Source: Exiguobacterium sp. 9-2
GTDB lineage: Bacteria > Bacillota > Bacilli > Exiguobacteriales > Exiguobacteriaceae
Direction: 5' to 3'
Length of the DNA stretch: 64,000 nt
Assembly: GCF_036287235.1 (NCBI RefSeq)
Contig: NZ_CP142850.1
Location: 1,629,127-1,693,126 of the forward strand
Shown one piece after another: positions 25,444 to 35,439 of this stretch (position 1 is the stretch's first letter; every line of letters starts with the position of its first letter). Position numbers and translations under genes: made by a program. The notes beneath the pieces were generated by a model. The model was not told the origin of the DNA. It searched no databases and was given only the letters and a program-made list of their open reading frames with translations.

Positions 25444-25761
25444 TTAATCTGATCGAACGGTTCGTGATCGACCAATGTATTCGACCTTATTCTGAAATAC
25501 GCGGTACATCCGGTATTCTCCAGTCGGTGCCGATTTCAATTGAACGGCAATCTGGTGACGTCGTGATTTTGATGATTCGGACGCTACGAAATAAGGTTTG
25601 ACTGACGCGATATTGTCGCGCCCGAACTGCTTCGTCACGTGCCGAACGACTTGCACTTCAACAATATGCTCATAGGTTGCATCCCGTTCATCTGCGATCA
25701 TCCACCAACCAACACCGCCAATCACTACAAGTAATAAAATCGCCCCGATCGTTTTTCGCAA
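25444..25761 (-). CDS. Small membrane-anchored protein, TTG start
   Basis: A 105-residue protein starting at TTG 25761, six nt after a GGGGG run. The N-terminal helix TIGAILLLVVIGGVGWWMIA anchors it and the rest is a soluble, basic extracytoplasmic domain (QVVRHVTKQFGRDNIASV, VQLKSAPTGEYRMYRVF) that resembles small DUF-type exported proteins. It is 30 nt downstream of the FtsX-type permease gene. It may assist that ABC system, but this is only contextual. Confidence 0.55.
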   Translation of the reverse strand: MRKTIGAILLLVVIGGVGWWMIADERDATYEHIVEVQVVRHVTKQFGRDNIASVKPYFVASESSKSRRHQIAVQLKSAPTGEYRMYRVFQNKVEYIGRSRTVRSD

Positions 25762-25790
25762 TTCGATCCCCCCGGTTCACTTGCCCATAC

Positions 25791-28235
25791 TTACTGTTTC
25801 AATTCGTGAACGAGGTTTTCCTGCTTCCGTCGGGTGACGAACCAAGCGATGGCTAGGACAAGCACCACCAAACCGGCAATAGTTCCAGCAATCGTCGGGA
25901 CGTTGAGATAGAATGATCCTGTATCATCAATCCGTGTCACGAAGATTGTCGCACCAAGACCACTGATCAGTCCGAAGATGATGCCGCTCCCAATGAACAA
26001 GAGCATTTGAATGAGTGTCAATTGACGCAGCCTGTTTCGAGTCAGCGCAATCGTTCGTAGCAAGGCATACTCGCCTCGTTTTCCACTCACGAAACTGAGT
26101 AAGGCGTTTGCAAGTCCGAACCAGACGGATCCACTCATGACGACAAGCGCAATGATGAAGACGAACCAACGTTCCGTCGTTTGTTGCTCCGCATCATGAA
26201 GCGCGTCAGATAGTCGATTCATTTGCAATGTCGGATAACTTTGCGTGATCTCTGATAATTTTTTTGTCACTTGCGCCTTCTTTAACTTGGATGGAACGTC
26301 GATAAAGACATTCAAGATGTGATCGCTTGGTTGCCGTAGCTCCTCATTCCGCCAATCCACGAGGATGTCTGGTGCTATCTTCTTTTCGATTCCAACGATT
26401 CGGAATTGACCGAGCGAAACACTTCGCTCTTGTTCCCCGTCCCATCGGCCGAGCGGCAACGTATCGCCTTTTTGGAGACTGTGTTTTTTAGCGAAGGTAC
26501 GTGAGATGATGATTCCGTCTGTGTCACTCGTCTGTTCTCCTTCTAAGACGTCAAGACGACGATAGTCCGTCACTTCGTACTCGATTGAGACATATTCTTG
26601 AGGCAACTGGTATTCAAAGGAGCTTCGAGACGATAGGAAGGTCGCTTTTGCGCCAGGTAACTCGGTTTCAATCCGTCGAATCAATTGTAGCGGGTCTCCT
26701 TGCGATCCTTCATCCAAACGACTCTTTAAGACGACCTCCGTCGGATATTGGCTGATGATGTACTTCCGCTCGTTTTGTTGCACCGTCTCAAGGAACGTCG
26801 AGCCGATGACGACGATGATCATCAATACTTGAACGATCAGCATCAACCAGGCGTTTTTCCGAAGTTGCGGCAACACGCCTCGGAAGGCGACGAAACTCGT
26901 CGGTCCCGCTAACCGACGAACAATCGGTTCCGCTCGATGGAGCACTCCTTTCAAGAGCAGTGGCGTCGCAAGATACATCGTCAGTAAAAAGGCGATGGTC
27001 GCACCAAGCCAGGTCATCGCCCGCGCCCCTTCTGTGCTTGCGATCACTTCTGCGAATAAGATCAAGCTAGCAGTCAATCCACTACTAGCAAGGACGAGAC
27101 GTTTTCGTCGTATTGGTCGTGACGCCGTTTTTAGATTTTCTCGTAAGACGTGGAGCGGTAACACATCTCGTTTTCGGTAAGCCGTACTCGCGAGCAACAT
27201 CAGAATCAATAAAGCACTACCTAACGTGATGAGCATCAAGAACGCTCCTTGTTCGATCATGAAGGAGACGATCATTTTCCCTTCCGTTGGCCATACCAGT
27301 TGACCAAGTAACGGTAAGCAAATACCACTCAGGATTGCGAGAACCGTTCCCGATAAGACAATCAAGCCGGATTGAACGAGGAATAACTGAAACAGTTGCC
27401 CGGTTGTCGCCCCAAGCGTCCGCATGATGGCAAATTGGATAGCATGTTTGCGTAAATACAAGTCGAAGTTCGCCATCAAGATGAAGCCGGAGACGACAAG
27501 GATCAGTACTGACAAGATTCCGATGTAGCCGTTCAGCGCCGGTGAGAGCGCTTGCCCCTCCGCAAGTTCAACCCGGAGCTTCGGATTCGCTTTGACGAGT
27601 GTATCGGCATAGTGGACGAAATCCACCTCTTTTTTTAGATTGAGCAAGACGGCTTTCGTTTCGATTGGATGGTTCTTTTTCAGATCAGCATACGAAAGCA
27701 AGACTTGATCGTGCGAAGCTTCAGATGTTTTTGTATTTGGTAAAATCTCACGGATTCGATACGTCGCTTCTCCAACGCGAAGCGTTTGTCCGACACTACG
27801 ATCAAGCGACGTCGCGAGTCGAGCTGACACGATCGCTTCTCCCTGTTTCAAATCGTTCGTGAAATGATACCGACTTTTCGTCAGAGCATCCGAATGAACT
27901 CCTATCGTCTCCACGTCGGCCATCGCTTGACCAGCGACGCGCGCTGTCGTCTGTAAAATCGACTCTGCGTCCAAGACATCGTGATCCTTTTTAAGTTGCT
28001 CAAACACGGACTGATCCGCCTGCTCATCTTCAGGTGTATATTTGACCGTCAGATCGACTTGACCGTATCTTTGTTCACGATCCGCTTCGATTGCGGCTTG
28101 ATTATGTAGTAAAAAAATGACCATCGTTAAGACGAGACCAATCGAAATCATGACGCTTCCGATTGAGGTCAATAGAATCATCGGACTTTTACGGTACAGT
28201 CGGTGAGAAAGACGGAAGAGATGTTGTCGTTTCAT
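25791..28235 (-). CDS. FtsX-family ABC transporter permease (MacB/LolC type)
   Basis: An 814-residue membrane protein with two FtsX-type cores and a large extracytoplasmic domain, as in macrolide-export or bacitracin-resistance type ABC systems. The second core at residues 690-800 has LRTIALTRNRLRQLTLIQML, and the first has FAIMRTLGATTGQLFQLFLV near residue 267; both are hallmark FtsX loops. Its start overlaps the upstream ATPase stop (ATGA). It would act in mechanotransmission or lipoprotein/peptide export; cargo unknown. The length is at the high end for FtsX-type permeases, similar to YtrF/BceB-like proteins with two cores. Confidence 0.85.
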   Translation of the reverse strand: MKRQHLFRLSHRLYRKSPMILLTSIGSVMISIGLVLTMVIFLLHNQAAIEADREQRYGQVDLTVKYTPEDEQADQSVFEQLKKDHDVLDAESILQTTARVAGQAMADVETIGVHSDALTKSRYHFTNDLKQGEAIVSARLATSLDRSVGQTLRVGEATYRIREILPNTKTSEASHDQVLLSYADLKKNHPIETKAVLLNLKKEVDFVHYADTLVKANPKLRVELAEGQALSPALNGYIGILSVLILVVSGFILMANFDLYLRKHAIQFAIMRTLGATTGQLFQLFLVQSGLIVLSGTVLAILSGICLPLLGQLVWPTEGKMIVSFMIEQGAFLMLITLGSALLILMLLASTAYRKRDVLPLHVLRENLKTASRPIRRKRLVLASSGLTASLILFAEVIASTEGARAMTWLGATIAFLLTMYLATPLLLKGVLHRAEPIVRRLAGPTSFVAFRGVLPQLRKNAWLMLIVQVLMIIVVIGSTFLETVQQNERKYIISQYPTEVVLKSRLDEGSQGDPLQLIRRIETELPGAKATFLSSRSSFEYQLPQEYVSIEYEVTDYRRLDVLEGEQTSDTDGIIISRTFAKKHSLQKGDTLPLGRWDGEQERSVSLGQFRIVGIEKKIAPDILVDWRNEELRQPSDHILNVFIDVPSKLKKAQVTKKLSEITQSYPTLQMNRLSDALHDAEQQTTERWFVFIIALVVMSGSVWFGLANALLSFVSGKRGEYALLRTIALTRNRLRQLTLIQMLLFIGSGIIFGLISGLGATIFVTRIDDTGSFYLNVPTIAGTIAGLVVLVLAIAWFVTRRKQENLVHELKQ

Positions 28236-28975
28236 ACAGCCCCCACGAACTGCTCGTATGTCTCTAAGATCGGTGCCACGTCTCCGGTCGACAGCTGATC
28301 GGCGACGATCTGTCCGTCATGGAAATACAGCACACGTTTCGCATGAGCCGCTACGGTCGCATCATGGGTCACGAGCAGGATGCTCGTCTGTTGTTCGCGA
28401 TTGAGTTCTTGAAGCAACTGCATGATTTCAGCAGATGTCTTGAAATCGAGGTTCCCCGTCGGCTCATCCGCTAAGATGATCGGTGGTCGACTGATCAAGG
28501 CACGTGCGATCGCGACACGTTGTTGTTGTCCACCCGACAGCTCTTGCGGTCGATGATTGTTCCACTTCGTCAGTCCGACTCGTTTGAGCCAAATCTCTAC
28601 CTCTTGGTTGATCGTTTTGTCATCCATCCCCTTCAACATCAACGGTAAGGCGATATTCTCATGGACCGTCAAATCATCAAGCAGGTGAAACGATTGAAAG
28701 ATAAAACCGATGTGCTGCTGACGATACAGTGTCGCAACAGGTTCAGTGAAGATATCGCGTTGTCGTTTTCCCTTTAGCGTCAACGTTCCACTAGTTGGTG
28801 TGTCAAGTGCCCCTACTATATTCAATAGTGTACTTTTTCCGGAGCCACTTGTTCCCATGATGGCGATGAAACCACCTTCTTCTAACGTGAAGGAGATTTG
28901 TTTTAATGCCTCGACCGTTTCTGTTCCCCGCGTATAGGTTTTTGATAATCGTTCTATTTCTAATAAACTGTCCAC
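28232..28975 (-). CDS. ABC transporter ATP-binding protein, LolD/MacB type
   Basis: An ATPase of 247 residues that couples to the FtsX-type permease. Walker [11 protein letters not shown]-loop [12 protein letters not shown], signature [15 protein letters not shown] and Walker [13 protein letters not shown] are intact. GTG 28975 is preferred to TTG 28978 because the GGAGGG site is 6 nt from it and 3 nt from the other. The ATPase and permease overlap by 4 bp. Family members export lipoproteins or antimicrobial peptides; no two-component sensor is adjacent. Confidence 0.87.
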   Translation of the reverse strand: MDSLLEIERLSKTYTRGTETVEALKQISFTLEEGGFIAIMGTSGSGKSTLLNIVGALDTPTSGTLTLKGKRQRDIFTEPVATLYRQQHIGFIFQSFHLLDDLTVHENIALPLMLKGMDDKTINQEVEIWLKRVGLTKWNNHRPQELSGGQQQRVAIARALISRPPIILADEPTGNLDFKTSAEIMQLLQELNREQQTSILLVTHDATVAAHAKRVLYFHDGQIVADQLSTGDVAPILETYEQFVGAV

Positions 28976-29156
28976 CAAGATCCCTCCAGCAACATGATAT
29001 CATTATAATAACCAATATAAGTATTTTTTAGAAGTAAATACATAAAAAAGCTGTTATACGCAAATTATCATGGGAATAAAAGGAATTGTACTCATTTGAA
29101 CGAGCTAGTCCTAATAAGGAAAAGGCAAACATACAAATTAGAAAGTAAGTGAATAG

Positions 29157-29559
29157 ATGATTTGCACGTTAGATCACTCTATTCAAGAACAAGCTATTTC
29201 TCAATCGATCTCTGGATTTTCGCTAGCGAGCGTCAAAGATCAGGAAGTCGTCTACTCCAATGGATTTGGGATGACAAATCTTAAGGATAGCGGGGTTCCC
29301 GTCACAGCGAACACATTTTTTGAATTTGAATGGAACCGAGATGACACTGTGTATGCACCAGGACAATCTATACTTCACTCAGGATACGGATGAAAATCCA
29401 ATTGTGACAATCGGTTTTGTCGAGAATATAATCGAGGACGTCCATTATATGGTTCTAAATGGACAAACCTGCAATCGGATTGAACAGGGATTACTCGAAA
29501 TAAGGGAGAATGAACACTGCAATACCTTGATTGTCCAAGGCAGTTGGGAGTTTGATTAA
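29157..29559 (+). pseudogene. Decayed beta-lactamase-like serine hydrolase gene
   Basis: The first 50 codons encode the N-terminus of a class C beta-lactamase-related hydrolase (SGFSLASVKDQEVVYSNGFG, VPVTANTFF). The catalytic core with the SxxK and YxN motifs, normally about 250-300 residues further on, is missing. The sequence then resumes with a C-terminal domain (EFEWNRDDTVYAPG, LYFTQDTDENPIVTIGF) that lies in another frame, joined near 29357-29365. So there is an internal deletion and a frameshift, a dead gene. No clear ribosome binding site. It is flanked by the ABC system and the gan operon. Confidence 0.7.
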
Positions 29560-29611
29560 CTGGGAATCAAATCGAGCCCCATCTAAGCTAATCGACTTTT
29601 ACCTCATAAAT

Positions 29612-29660
29612 ACGAAAGGACCTCCCTATCATTTGATAAGGAGATCCTGCGTTTTTCAGT
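29612..29660 (+). terminator. Likely terminator hairpin
   Basis: AGGACCTCCCTATC and GATAAGGAGATCCT form an imperfect stem with a 4-nt loop, followed by TGCGTTTTT. Placed about 60 nt after the pseudogene on the plus strand. Confidence 0.6.
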
Positions 29661-29754
29661 ACTGTTACCGATTTACATCATCTCAGCCTCGGTTTCTGAG
29701 AATATTTTGCAAAATCCGTTCCACCCTATACTTTCTACATATTTTCTGACGACG

Positions 29755-31818
29755 TTATTTTTCGGTGCTACACTTCACAATTCTTACTTCGTACGGTTGT
29801 AGTAACATAGTTCCGATGAGTCGTTCTTTCGTCAAGTATTCTTCGACTGGATTTTTCAGTTCAATCGCTTTGACTTCTTCCGAAAAATTCATGATAAATC
29901 CGTAGATAGACGACGCATCGATTCTCACCTGCACCGAGACACCTTCTGGATGTTCAATCTGAAGAGGCGATAGCAAATTCAACGAAGAGATGATTTCTGC
30001 ATAAAAATCGTTTTGGAATCGCTCCTCCAACCTTCCACCAATGTACCAAGCGACGCCCTCTCCGTGATTATTCCGCGTCACTGCCGCTGTCTCAGCATAA
30101 AAGTCTTCTGTATAAACTCCAACTGTTTCAGCTGTCACTACTTTCAAGACTGTCGCATAATCCTTTAGTTCATATGTCTTATCGCGGAACTTCACTCCAT
30201 TTTTATCCATTGGGTATAGCGTATCGTTTTCAACTGGCTCGATTCCAAACATCGTTTTTAACTCACTTGGCCATCCACCAAAATAAGTTAAGTCAGATTC
30301 ATCAACTAGCCCGGTCAAATACGTCGATATGAGAGTCCCACCTTGCGCGACGAATCGATTTAACCGTTCGATTGTCTCTTGACTGATTAAATAAAGCATC
30401 GGAACGATCAACAGTTTGTAACCATCAAAATCTTGTTCTTTTGTAATGACATCTACCGGAATATCACGCTCGTAAAACGCCCGGTAATGTTCTTGGAGTG
30501 TTTGGGGATAACGCTTCGTGTCATTCGAAAATCCTTGCGCATCGTCAAATGCCCAGTTGTTCTCCCAGTCGTATAAAATCGCAACTTCGGCTGGACGATG
30601 TGTACCAACGACTTCATCTAAATGTTCTAACAAACGACCGACTTCTGCAACTTCTTGAAAGACACGATTATCAGAACTTCCATCATGATCGACGACTGCC
30701 CCATGAAATTTTTCAGATGACCCTCGAGATTTACGCCACTGGAAGTAAAGTACGCTATCCGAACCATGGGCAATCATTTGCATCGAAGATAACAAATGCA
30801 TTCCTGGTCGTTTAGCTTTATTGACAGGATGCCAATTAACGGCACTCGGCGTCGATTCCATTAACAAGAACGGTTGTTGTTTTAGATTACGAAATAGATC
30901 GTTAATAAATCCGACCCTCATCGCCAAACGACTCGTTGACTCCCTGTCGTTATGCCAAGCTGGATACGCATCCCAGCTCACGACATCAACATATTTCGCG
31001 AACTGACTATAATCAAGCGACTGGAAGGGAATCAAGTCATCCGTATCTGCCATGAAATTGGTAGTCACCGGTATATTCGGAGTCACTTCGCGTAATGGCT
31101 GAATTTCATTTTGATAGAAATTAATGGTTTGATCCGTGATAAAACGACGCCAATCTAAATTTAAGCCGTGGACCATGCTTTCGCCGATTGGCGACGGCGA
31201 TTCAATCTGCGACCATGCGTTGAACGTATGGCTCCAAAATGCTCCCCACCAAGCAGCATTCAGCCGATCAAGTGTTTTATATTTTTCTTGTAACCAGACA
31301 CGAAAAGCGGATTGGCATTGATCACAATGACACTCTCCCCCGTATTCATTCGAGATATGCCACATCAATAATGCCGGATGTTTCCCATAACGATTCGCCA
31401 ATAGTCGATTGATGTGTTGCGTTTTTTGCCGATAAACACGCGAACTGAAACAATGATTATGACGTCCGCCATGAAGCTGTCGAACCCGTCGTTCATCGAC
31501 GCGCAATACTTCAGGATATGCTTGCGATAACCATGCGGGCCTTGCTCCACTCGGTGTCGCTAAAATTACATTTCCACCATTTTGATGAATGTCATCTATG
31601 ATTCGATCCAACCACTCGAACGTGTAAACCCCCTCTTCCGGCTCTAATGCACTCCAGGCAAAAATGCCGATGGAGTACGTATTCGTATGAGCGAGACGCA
31701 TCAATTCGATATCTTGGCGTAAGACATGCGGAACATCCAACCATTGATCCGGGTTATAGTCTCCACCATGGAGCATTCGCCTAGCAGACGTTACATAAGA
31801 TTTACCTGATTTCTCCAT
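29755..31818 (-). CDS. ganA: GH42 beta-galactosidase, GanA-like
   Basis: A 687-residue cytosolic glycoside hydrolase of family 42, hydrolysing terminal beta-galactosides such as galactan-derived oligosaccharides. The acid/base Glu 158 lies in WHISNEYGGE and the nucleophile Glu 321 in FLLMESTPSAVNW. Four cysteines (123, 163, 165, 168) match the zinc cluster of the family. It has the family's full length. TAGGAGAGG precedes the ATG by about 7 nt. It is the distal gene of a repressor/importer/GH42 operon whose order matches the Bacillus gan operon without the secreted galactanase. Sugar specificity is inferred from family and context. Confidence 0.9.
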   Translation of the reverse strand: MEKSGKSYVTSARRMLHGGDYNPDQWLDVPHVLRQDIELMRLAHTNTYSIGIFAWSALEPEEGVYTFEWLDRIIDDIHQNGGNVILATPSGARPAWLSQAYPEVLRVDERRVRQLHGGRHNHCFSSRVYRQKTQHINRLLANRYGKHPALLMWHISNEYGGECHCDQCQSAFRVWLQEKYKTLDRLNAAWWGAFWSHTFNAWSQIESPSPIGESMVHGLNLDWRRFITDQTINFYQNEIQPLREVTPNIPVTTNFMADTDDLIPFQSLDYSQFAKYVDVVSWDAYPAWHNDRESTSRLAMRVGFINDLFRNLKQQPFLLMESTPSAVNWHPVNKAKRPGMHLLSSMQMIAHGSDSVLYFQWRKSRGSSEKFHGAVVDHDGSSDNRVFQEVAEVGRLLEHLDEVVGTHRPAEVAILYDWENNWAFDDAQGFSNDTKRYPQTLQEHYRAFYERDIPVDVITKEQDFDGYKLLIVPMLYLISQETIERLNRFVAQGGTLISTYLTGLVDESDLTYFGGWPSELKTMFGIEPVENDTLYPMDKNGVKFRDKTYELKDYATVLKVVTAETVGVYTEDFYAETAAVTRNNHGEGVAWYIGGRLEERFQNDFYAEIISSLNLLSPLQIEHPEGVSVQVRIDASSIYGFIMNFSEEVKAIELKNPVEEYLTKERLIGTMLLQPYEVRIVKCSTEK

Positions 31819-31854
31819 AGATATTCCTCTCCTAAAAAAACTGATTTCTATCTA

Positions 31855-32712
31855 TTACCCTTTTGTTCCACCAGCCGTCAAACCGGCTACGAAATGCTTC
31901 TGGAGCAGAACGAAGACGACAGCGATCGGAATACTAATCAAAATCGCACCTGCTGCAAATGTCGTATAACTTGCTCCCATCGCTTCATTCACTAAGTTAA
32001 ATAGACCGATGGGTAATGTATAGGATTCTTGCGTTCGAAGTATCGTCGATGCCAAAACAAAGTCTCCAAGTGGTCCGGTGAACCCATTCATCGCAATGAC
32101 CGCTAACATTGGTCGACATAATGGCATGATGATTTGAAGGAATATTCTGGTATTACTTGCACCATCCAACTTTGCACTTTCATCTAAGTCTAATGGAATT
32201 GAGTCCATATAACCCTTCATCAAGTACGTATTCATCGGAATTTGCCCGCCTATGTACAATAAAATTAACAACCAATGGCTGTTCATCATCCCTAGAATTT
32301 GCGCTAGTACGAACAAGGCTATGAGCGCCGAAAACTGAGGAATCATTTGAAGTAACAAAAATAACATCAATGCTTTATCACGTCCTTTGAAACGAAAACG
32401 AGAAAAAGCATATGCAGTGAAAGAGACACTAACGACAGTTCCGATCATTGTAAACACACTGATTTTCAATGAGTTCATGTACCACTGGCTATATTGAAGG
32501 CTTTCTTTTCCAGCAAATAATTCACGGTAGTGATCAAAGGTAGGGTTTTTCGGAATGAGCGATGTACTGACCAAACTATTTCCTGGATTAAAACTCGCAC
32601 CTATCGTCCAAAGAAGTGGATAAAAGATGACGACAGACACGACCAACAAAATGACATAGGTGATGGTCATACGAATGAAACGTAGTCTTTTTATATTCGA
32701 CACTAGCGTCAC
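31855..32712 (-). CDS. ganQ: Galactan-oligosaccharide ABC permease, MalG type (GanQ-like)
   Basis: A 285-residue permease with six membrane segments. EAA loop: ESAKLDGASNTRIFLQIIMP, immediately after the GYMDSIPLDLDESA stretch. It starts with GTG 32712 in a GTGA 4-bp overlap with the upstream permease stop; a second GTG at 32703 has better SD spacing and cannot be excluded. It partners the MalF-like protein. Drive presumably comes from an unlinked MsmX-type ATPase. Name by locus similarity. Confidence 0.85.
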   Translation of the reverse strand: MTLVSNIKRLRFIRMTITYVILLVVSVVIFYPLLWTIGASFNPGNSLVSTSLIPKNPTFDHYRELFAGKESLQYSQWYMNSLKISVFTMIGTVVSVSFTAYAFSRFRFKGRDKALMLFLLLQMIPQFSALIALFVLAQILGMMNSHWLLILLYIGGQIPMNTYLMKGYMDSIPLDLDESAKLDGASNTRIFLQIIMPLCRPMLAVIAMNGFTGPLGDFVLASTILRTQESYTLPIGLFNLVNEAMGASYTTFAAGAILISIPIAVVFVLLQKHFVAGLTAGGTKG

Positions 32713-33965
32713 GCTCCTTCCTTAAACGAATTTGTTCGTCTAAACTGCCAAAGCGCAATTGTAATGACAAAAATCGATAGTAAAATCGTTAAAGCCGCGG
32801 CTAGTGCATATTGACCTGATTGCATCGTCAATTTGTAAATCCAAGATACGAGAATATCGGTCCCTCCCGCATTCGATCCAGGTACAGACGGACCACCACC
32901 ATTGAACAGATAAATGATATTGAAGTTGTTGAAATTAAATGTAAACTGCGTAATGATGATTGGCGACATCGCAAGTAACACCATCGGCATCGTGATGAAG
33001 CGGAATTTCGCAAAGATTGATGCGCCATCGATTGTTGCCGCTTCATATAAATCTTCAGGAATCGATTGTAAGACTCCTGTCGTGACAAGAAACACGTAGG
33101 GAAAACCTAACCACCCTTGCATGAAAACGAGTGCCACCCTTGTCCACTTTTCGTTCGTCAGCCAAGGTATGGCGTCGATGCCAAAAAATGCGAGGACATC
33201 GTTGTTAATTGAACCAAAACTATCATTGAATAGTCCCGCGAATACTAGAATCGTCACGAATCCTGGAACTGCCCAAGGAAGGACGAATATTGTTCGGATG
33301 ACTTTTTTAAAGCGAACTTCTTTCTGGTTGACGAGAACTGCTAACAAAATACCTACGGAAATTTGTAATGTCGATGCGACTAATGTCCAAACAATCGTCC
33401 ATGACAACACATCAAAAAATGTCGATCGCCATATATCGACTGTGAATATTTGAAGAAAAGTAGAAAAACCGACCCAATCAGCTAATTTTGCTGGTGGAGA
33501 ATGATAAAGATCATAGTTCGTGAAGGCTAAAGCAAAACTAAATAAAATCGGAAAAATAACCGCAAAAATCAAGAGAAACAATGCTGGACTACTTACTAAA
33601 TAAGGGTATCCTTGTCCAATCAGATTCAAGTAATCTGATTTGAATGAACTTATATGTAATCCATCGTCTCTTTTTTGTCCTGTTCGATATGCATCTCGAA
33701 GATTATAAAAATATAGGGCAAGACCGAACATCAATACAATAATAGCGATGATACCTTGTGCTAGTAAGAATATAGAGTTGTCTCGCGGCACTTCCGTACC
33801 AAGCGTCACGATACCCCACAACCCCATATTCAACAAGTCAGCGAACGCAATTAAAAATGCAATACTTACCGTAAATAACAACACGCCTTTAATCCACTGA
33901 CGATGATACAATTGCCCGAGTCCGGGAATCACTGACAAAAGCATACCTATTCTACGATGTTGCAC
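32709..33965 (-). CDS. ganP: Galactan-oligosaccharide ABC permease, MalF type (GanP-like)
   Basis: A permease of 418 residues, larger than most MalF proteins because of an N-terminal pair of membrane segments around residues 10-90 typical of GanP/MalC proteins. The EAA loop is EAATIDGASIFAKFRFITMP near residue 311. Starts: GTG 33965, 8 nt from GAGG, is preferred over GTG 33974. The pair with the GanQ-like permease is translationally coupled. Confidence 0.85.
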   Translation of the reverse strand: MQHRRIGMLLSVIPGLGQLYHRQWIKGVLLFTVSIAFLIAFADLLNMGLWGIVTLGTEVPRDNSIFLLAQGIIAIIVLMFGLALYFYNLRDAYRTGQKRDDGLHISSFKSDYLNLIGQGYPYLVSSPALFLLIFAVIFPILFSFALAFTNYDLYHSPPAKLADWVGFSTFLQIFTVDIWRSTFFDVLSWTIVWTLVASTLQISVGILLAVLVNQKEVRFKKVIRTIFVLPWAVPGFVTILVFAGLFNDSFGSINNDVLAFFGIDAIPWLTNEKWTRVALVFMQGWLGFPYVFLVTTGVLQSIPEDLYEAATIDGASIFAKFRFITMPMVLLAMSPIIITQFTFNFNNFNIIYLFNGGGPSVPGSNAGGTDILVSWIYKLTMQSGQYALAAALTILLSIFVITIALWQFRRTNSFKEGA

Positions 33966-34040
33966 GCCTTTCACCTCTTCACAAATTATTTAGCAACAGA
34001 CTGCATCAATGGGCTAACCGACGGATCGGAGTCATCCTTT

Positions 34041-35309
34041 TCATTTTGAGCTGTGCTTCGCTTTAATTTGTCCTTCAATGGTATCAACGGCTTGAGTCAT
34101 CGCCTGTTTCGGTTCAGCTTTTCCTGTTGCGATAGTTTGAAGGGCTGCATCGACTGGTTTCCAAACTTCATTCATTTCCGGGATATTTGGTGTCAACTCA
34201 GCAAATTTTGATTGTTCTGCCACGGCTTGAGCTGCTGGACTTTTTGTAACGATCGGGTCATTCGCCAATGCACTGATGGCAGGTACTTCTTTAGTGATTT
34301 CGAAGCGTTTTTTTGAATTTTCTTCGTTCGTTAAATAGAGCGCTAATTTTTCAGTAAGCTCTGCGTGTTTTGAATAGCTACTAACGTTATAACTTTTTAC
34401 ACCTAAAAATGAACTCATATTTTTCCCATTTTCAAGCTCAGGAAGTTTGGCGACCCCAAAATCGATGCCCGCTTTCTCAAATGGTCCAACATTCCATGGA
34501 CCAGAGATGATAGCTGCTGCCTTTCCTTCCATAAACAGTGATTCCAAAACGTTAATCCCTTGTTCACCAATAATTCCCGACGGAAACAGCTTCTCCTTGT
34601 AGAATTTTTGAATGTGGTTTGCTCCTTCGATTGCGCCAGCATTCGCTAAACCGATGTCTTTTGTGTCGTATACTCCACTTTCCGAACGCTTGAATATGTA
34701 ACTGCCATATCCACTCATGACACTCTGCGCATAATAAACTTGGTCAAACAATGCTAAAAAACCGAACGACTTTTCAGTTTTCATCTTTTTCGACAATGTA
34801 TACCAATCTTCTATCGTTTTAGGTAACGCTTTATCTGAGACTAATTTCTTGTTGTAATATAGAATCGTCGTCTCCACAGCTTTAGGCACGCCGTAAATTT
34901 TGCCCTTGACGATTTGTGAATCAAGTGCAACATCCGTATATTGAGACTGGACTTCTTTCGGAACCTTTATTTCTTTTATGATTCCTTCCGTTACTGCCGT
35001 TCCGATTTGGTCTCCAGGCATCGTCAATAAATCGGGACCTGTTCCGGCAGGTCCGTCCAACCGGAGATCTTCAATTTGTTTTGCGTACGGTTTTTCAACA
35101 ACTTTGATGTTAACATCATTCTCTTTTTCAAATCGTTTCACAGCAGACTTGATTCCTTCGCTTTTTTCGATATCTTCCCAAACAATCAATTTGATTTTTC
35201 CATTTTGAGTCTCTGTATTTTTTGCTTCATCTTGCGGACCACACGCAGCTAACGACATACTCAATACAAAACCACTAAGCACAGCAGAATATTTTAATTG
35301 TTTTTTCAT
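34041..35309 (-). CDS. ganS: Galactan-oligosaccharide-binding lipoprotein, GanS/MalE-like
   Basis: A 422-residue extracellular solute-binding protein. Signal peptide MKKQLKYSAVLSGFVLSMSL ends in lipobox LAAC (Cys about 23). Family landmarks are IKLIVWEDIEKSEG, KGKIYGVPKAVETTILYYNKKL and AAAIISGPWNVG. ATG 35309 has AAGGAGG 12 nt upstream, a longish spacing. The first gene of the operon after the repressor, with a promoter, cre-like box and operator array just upstream. Binds a galacto- or other oligosaccharide; inferred. Confidence 0.85.
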   Translation of the reverse strand: MKKQLKYSAVLSGFVLSMSLAACGPQDEAKNTETQNGKIKLIVWEDIEKSEGIKSAVKRFEKENDVNIKVVEKPYAKQIEDLRLDGPAGTGPDLLTMPGDQIGTAVTEGIIKEIKVPKEVQSQYTDVALDSQIVKGKIYGVPKAVETTILYYNKKLVSDKALPKTIEDWYTLSKKMKTEKSFGFLALFDQVYYAQSVMSGYGSYIFKRSESGVYDTKDIGLANAGAIEGANHIQKFYKEKLFPSGIIGEQGINVLESLFMEGKAAAIISGPWNVGPFEKAGIDFGVAKLPELENGKNMSSFLGVKSYNVSSYSKHAELTEKLALYLTNEENSKKRFEITKEVPAISALANDPIVTKSPAAQAVAEQSKFAELTPNIPEMNEVWKPVDAALQTIATGKAEPKQAMTQAVDTIEGQIKAKHSSK

Positions 35310-35348
35310 AAAAAAACCAAACCTCCTTAGAGAATTGTAAAACACAAA

Positions 35349-35362
35349 TGAAAGCGCTTTAA
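35349..35362. promoter_or_regulatory. cre-like CcpA site
   Basis: TGAAAGCGCTTTAA matches the catabolite-responsive element core TGWAARCGYTWNCW except the last two bases. It lies about 40 nt upstream of the GanS-like start codon, just downstream of the -10 box, so it would place catabolite repression on the gan operon. Confidence 0.72.
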
Positions 35363-35369
35363 CAAATAA

Positions 35370-35439
35370 AATATAACACTCTAAAAAGATTTAGTAAATA
35401 ATTTTAGTAAATAATTTTAGTAAAAAATTTTACTAAAAT
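35370..35439 (-). promoter_or_regulatory. gan promoter with phased repressor operator array
   Basis: On the plus strand, three half-sites TTTAGTAAAW start at 35390, 35403 and 35416, exactly 13 bp apart. The third combines with TTTTACTAAAAT to form a 26-bp palindrome (35414-35439) with 12-bp arms that meets the repressor's stop codon. Minus-strand -35 TTTACT (35398-35393) and -10 TATATT (35375-35370) with 17-nt spacing are overlapped by the first half-site. A LacI-type repressor could bind several sites cooperatively. Confidence 0.75.
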
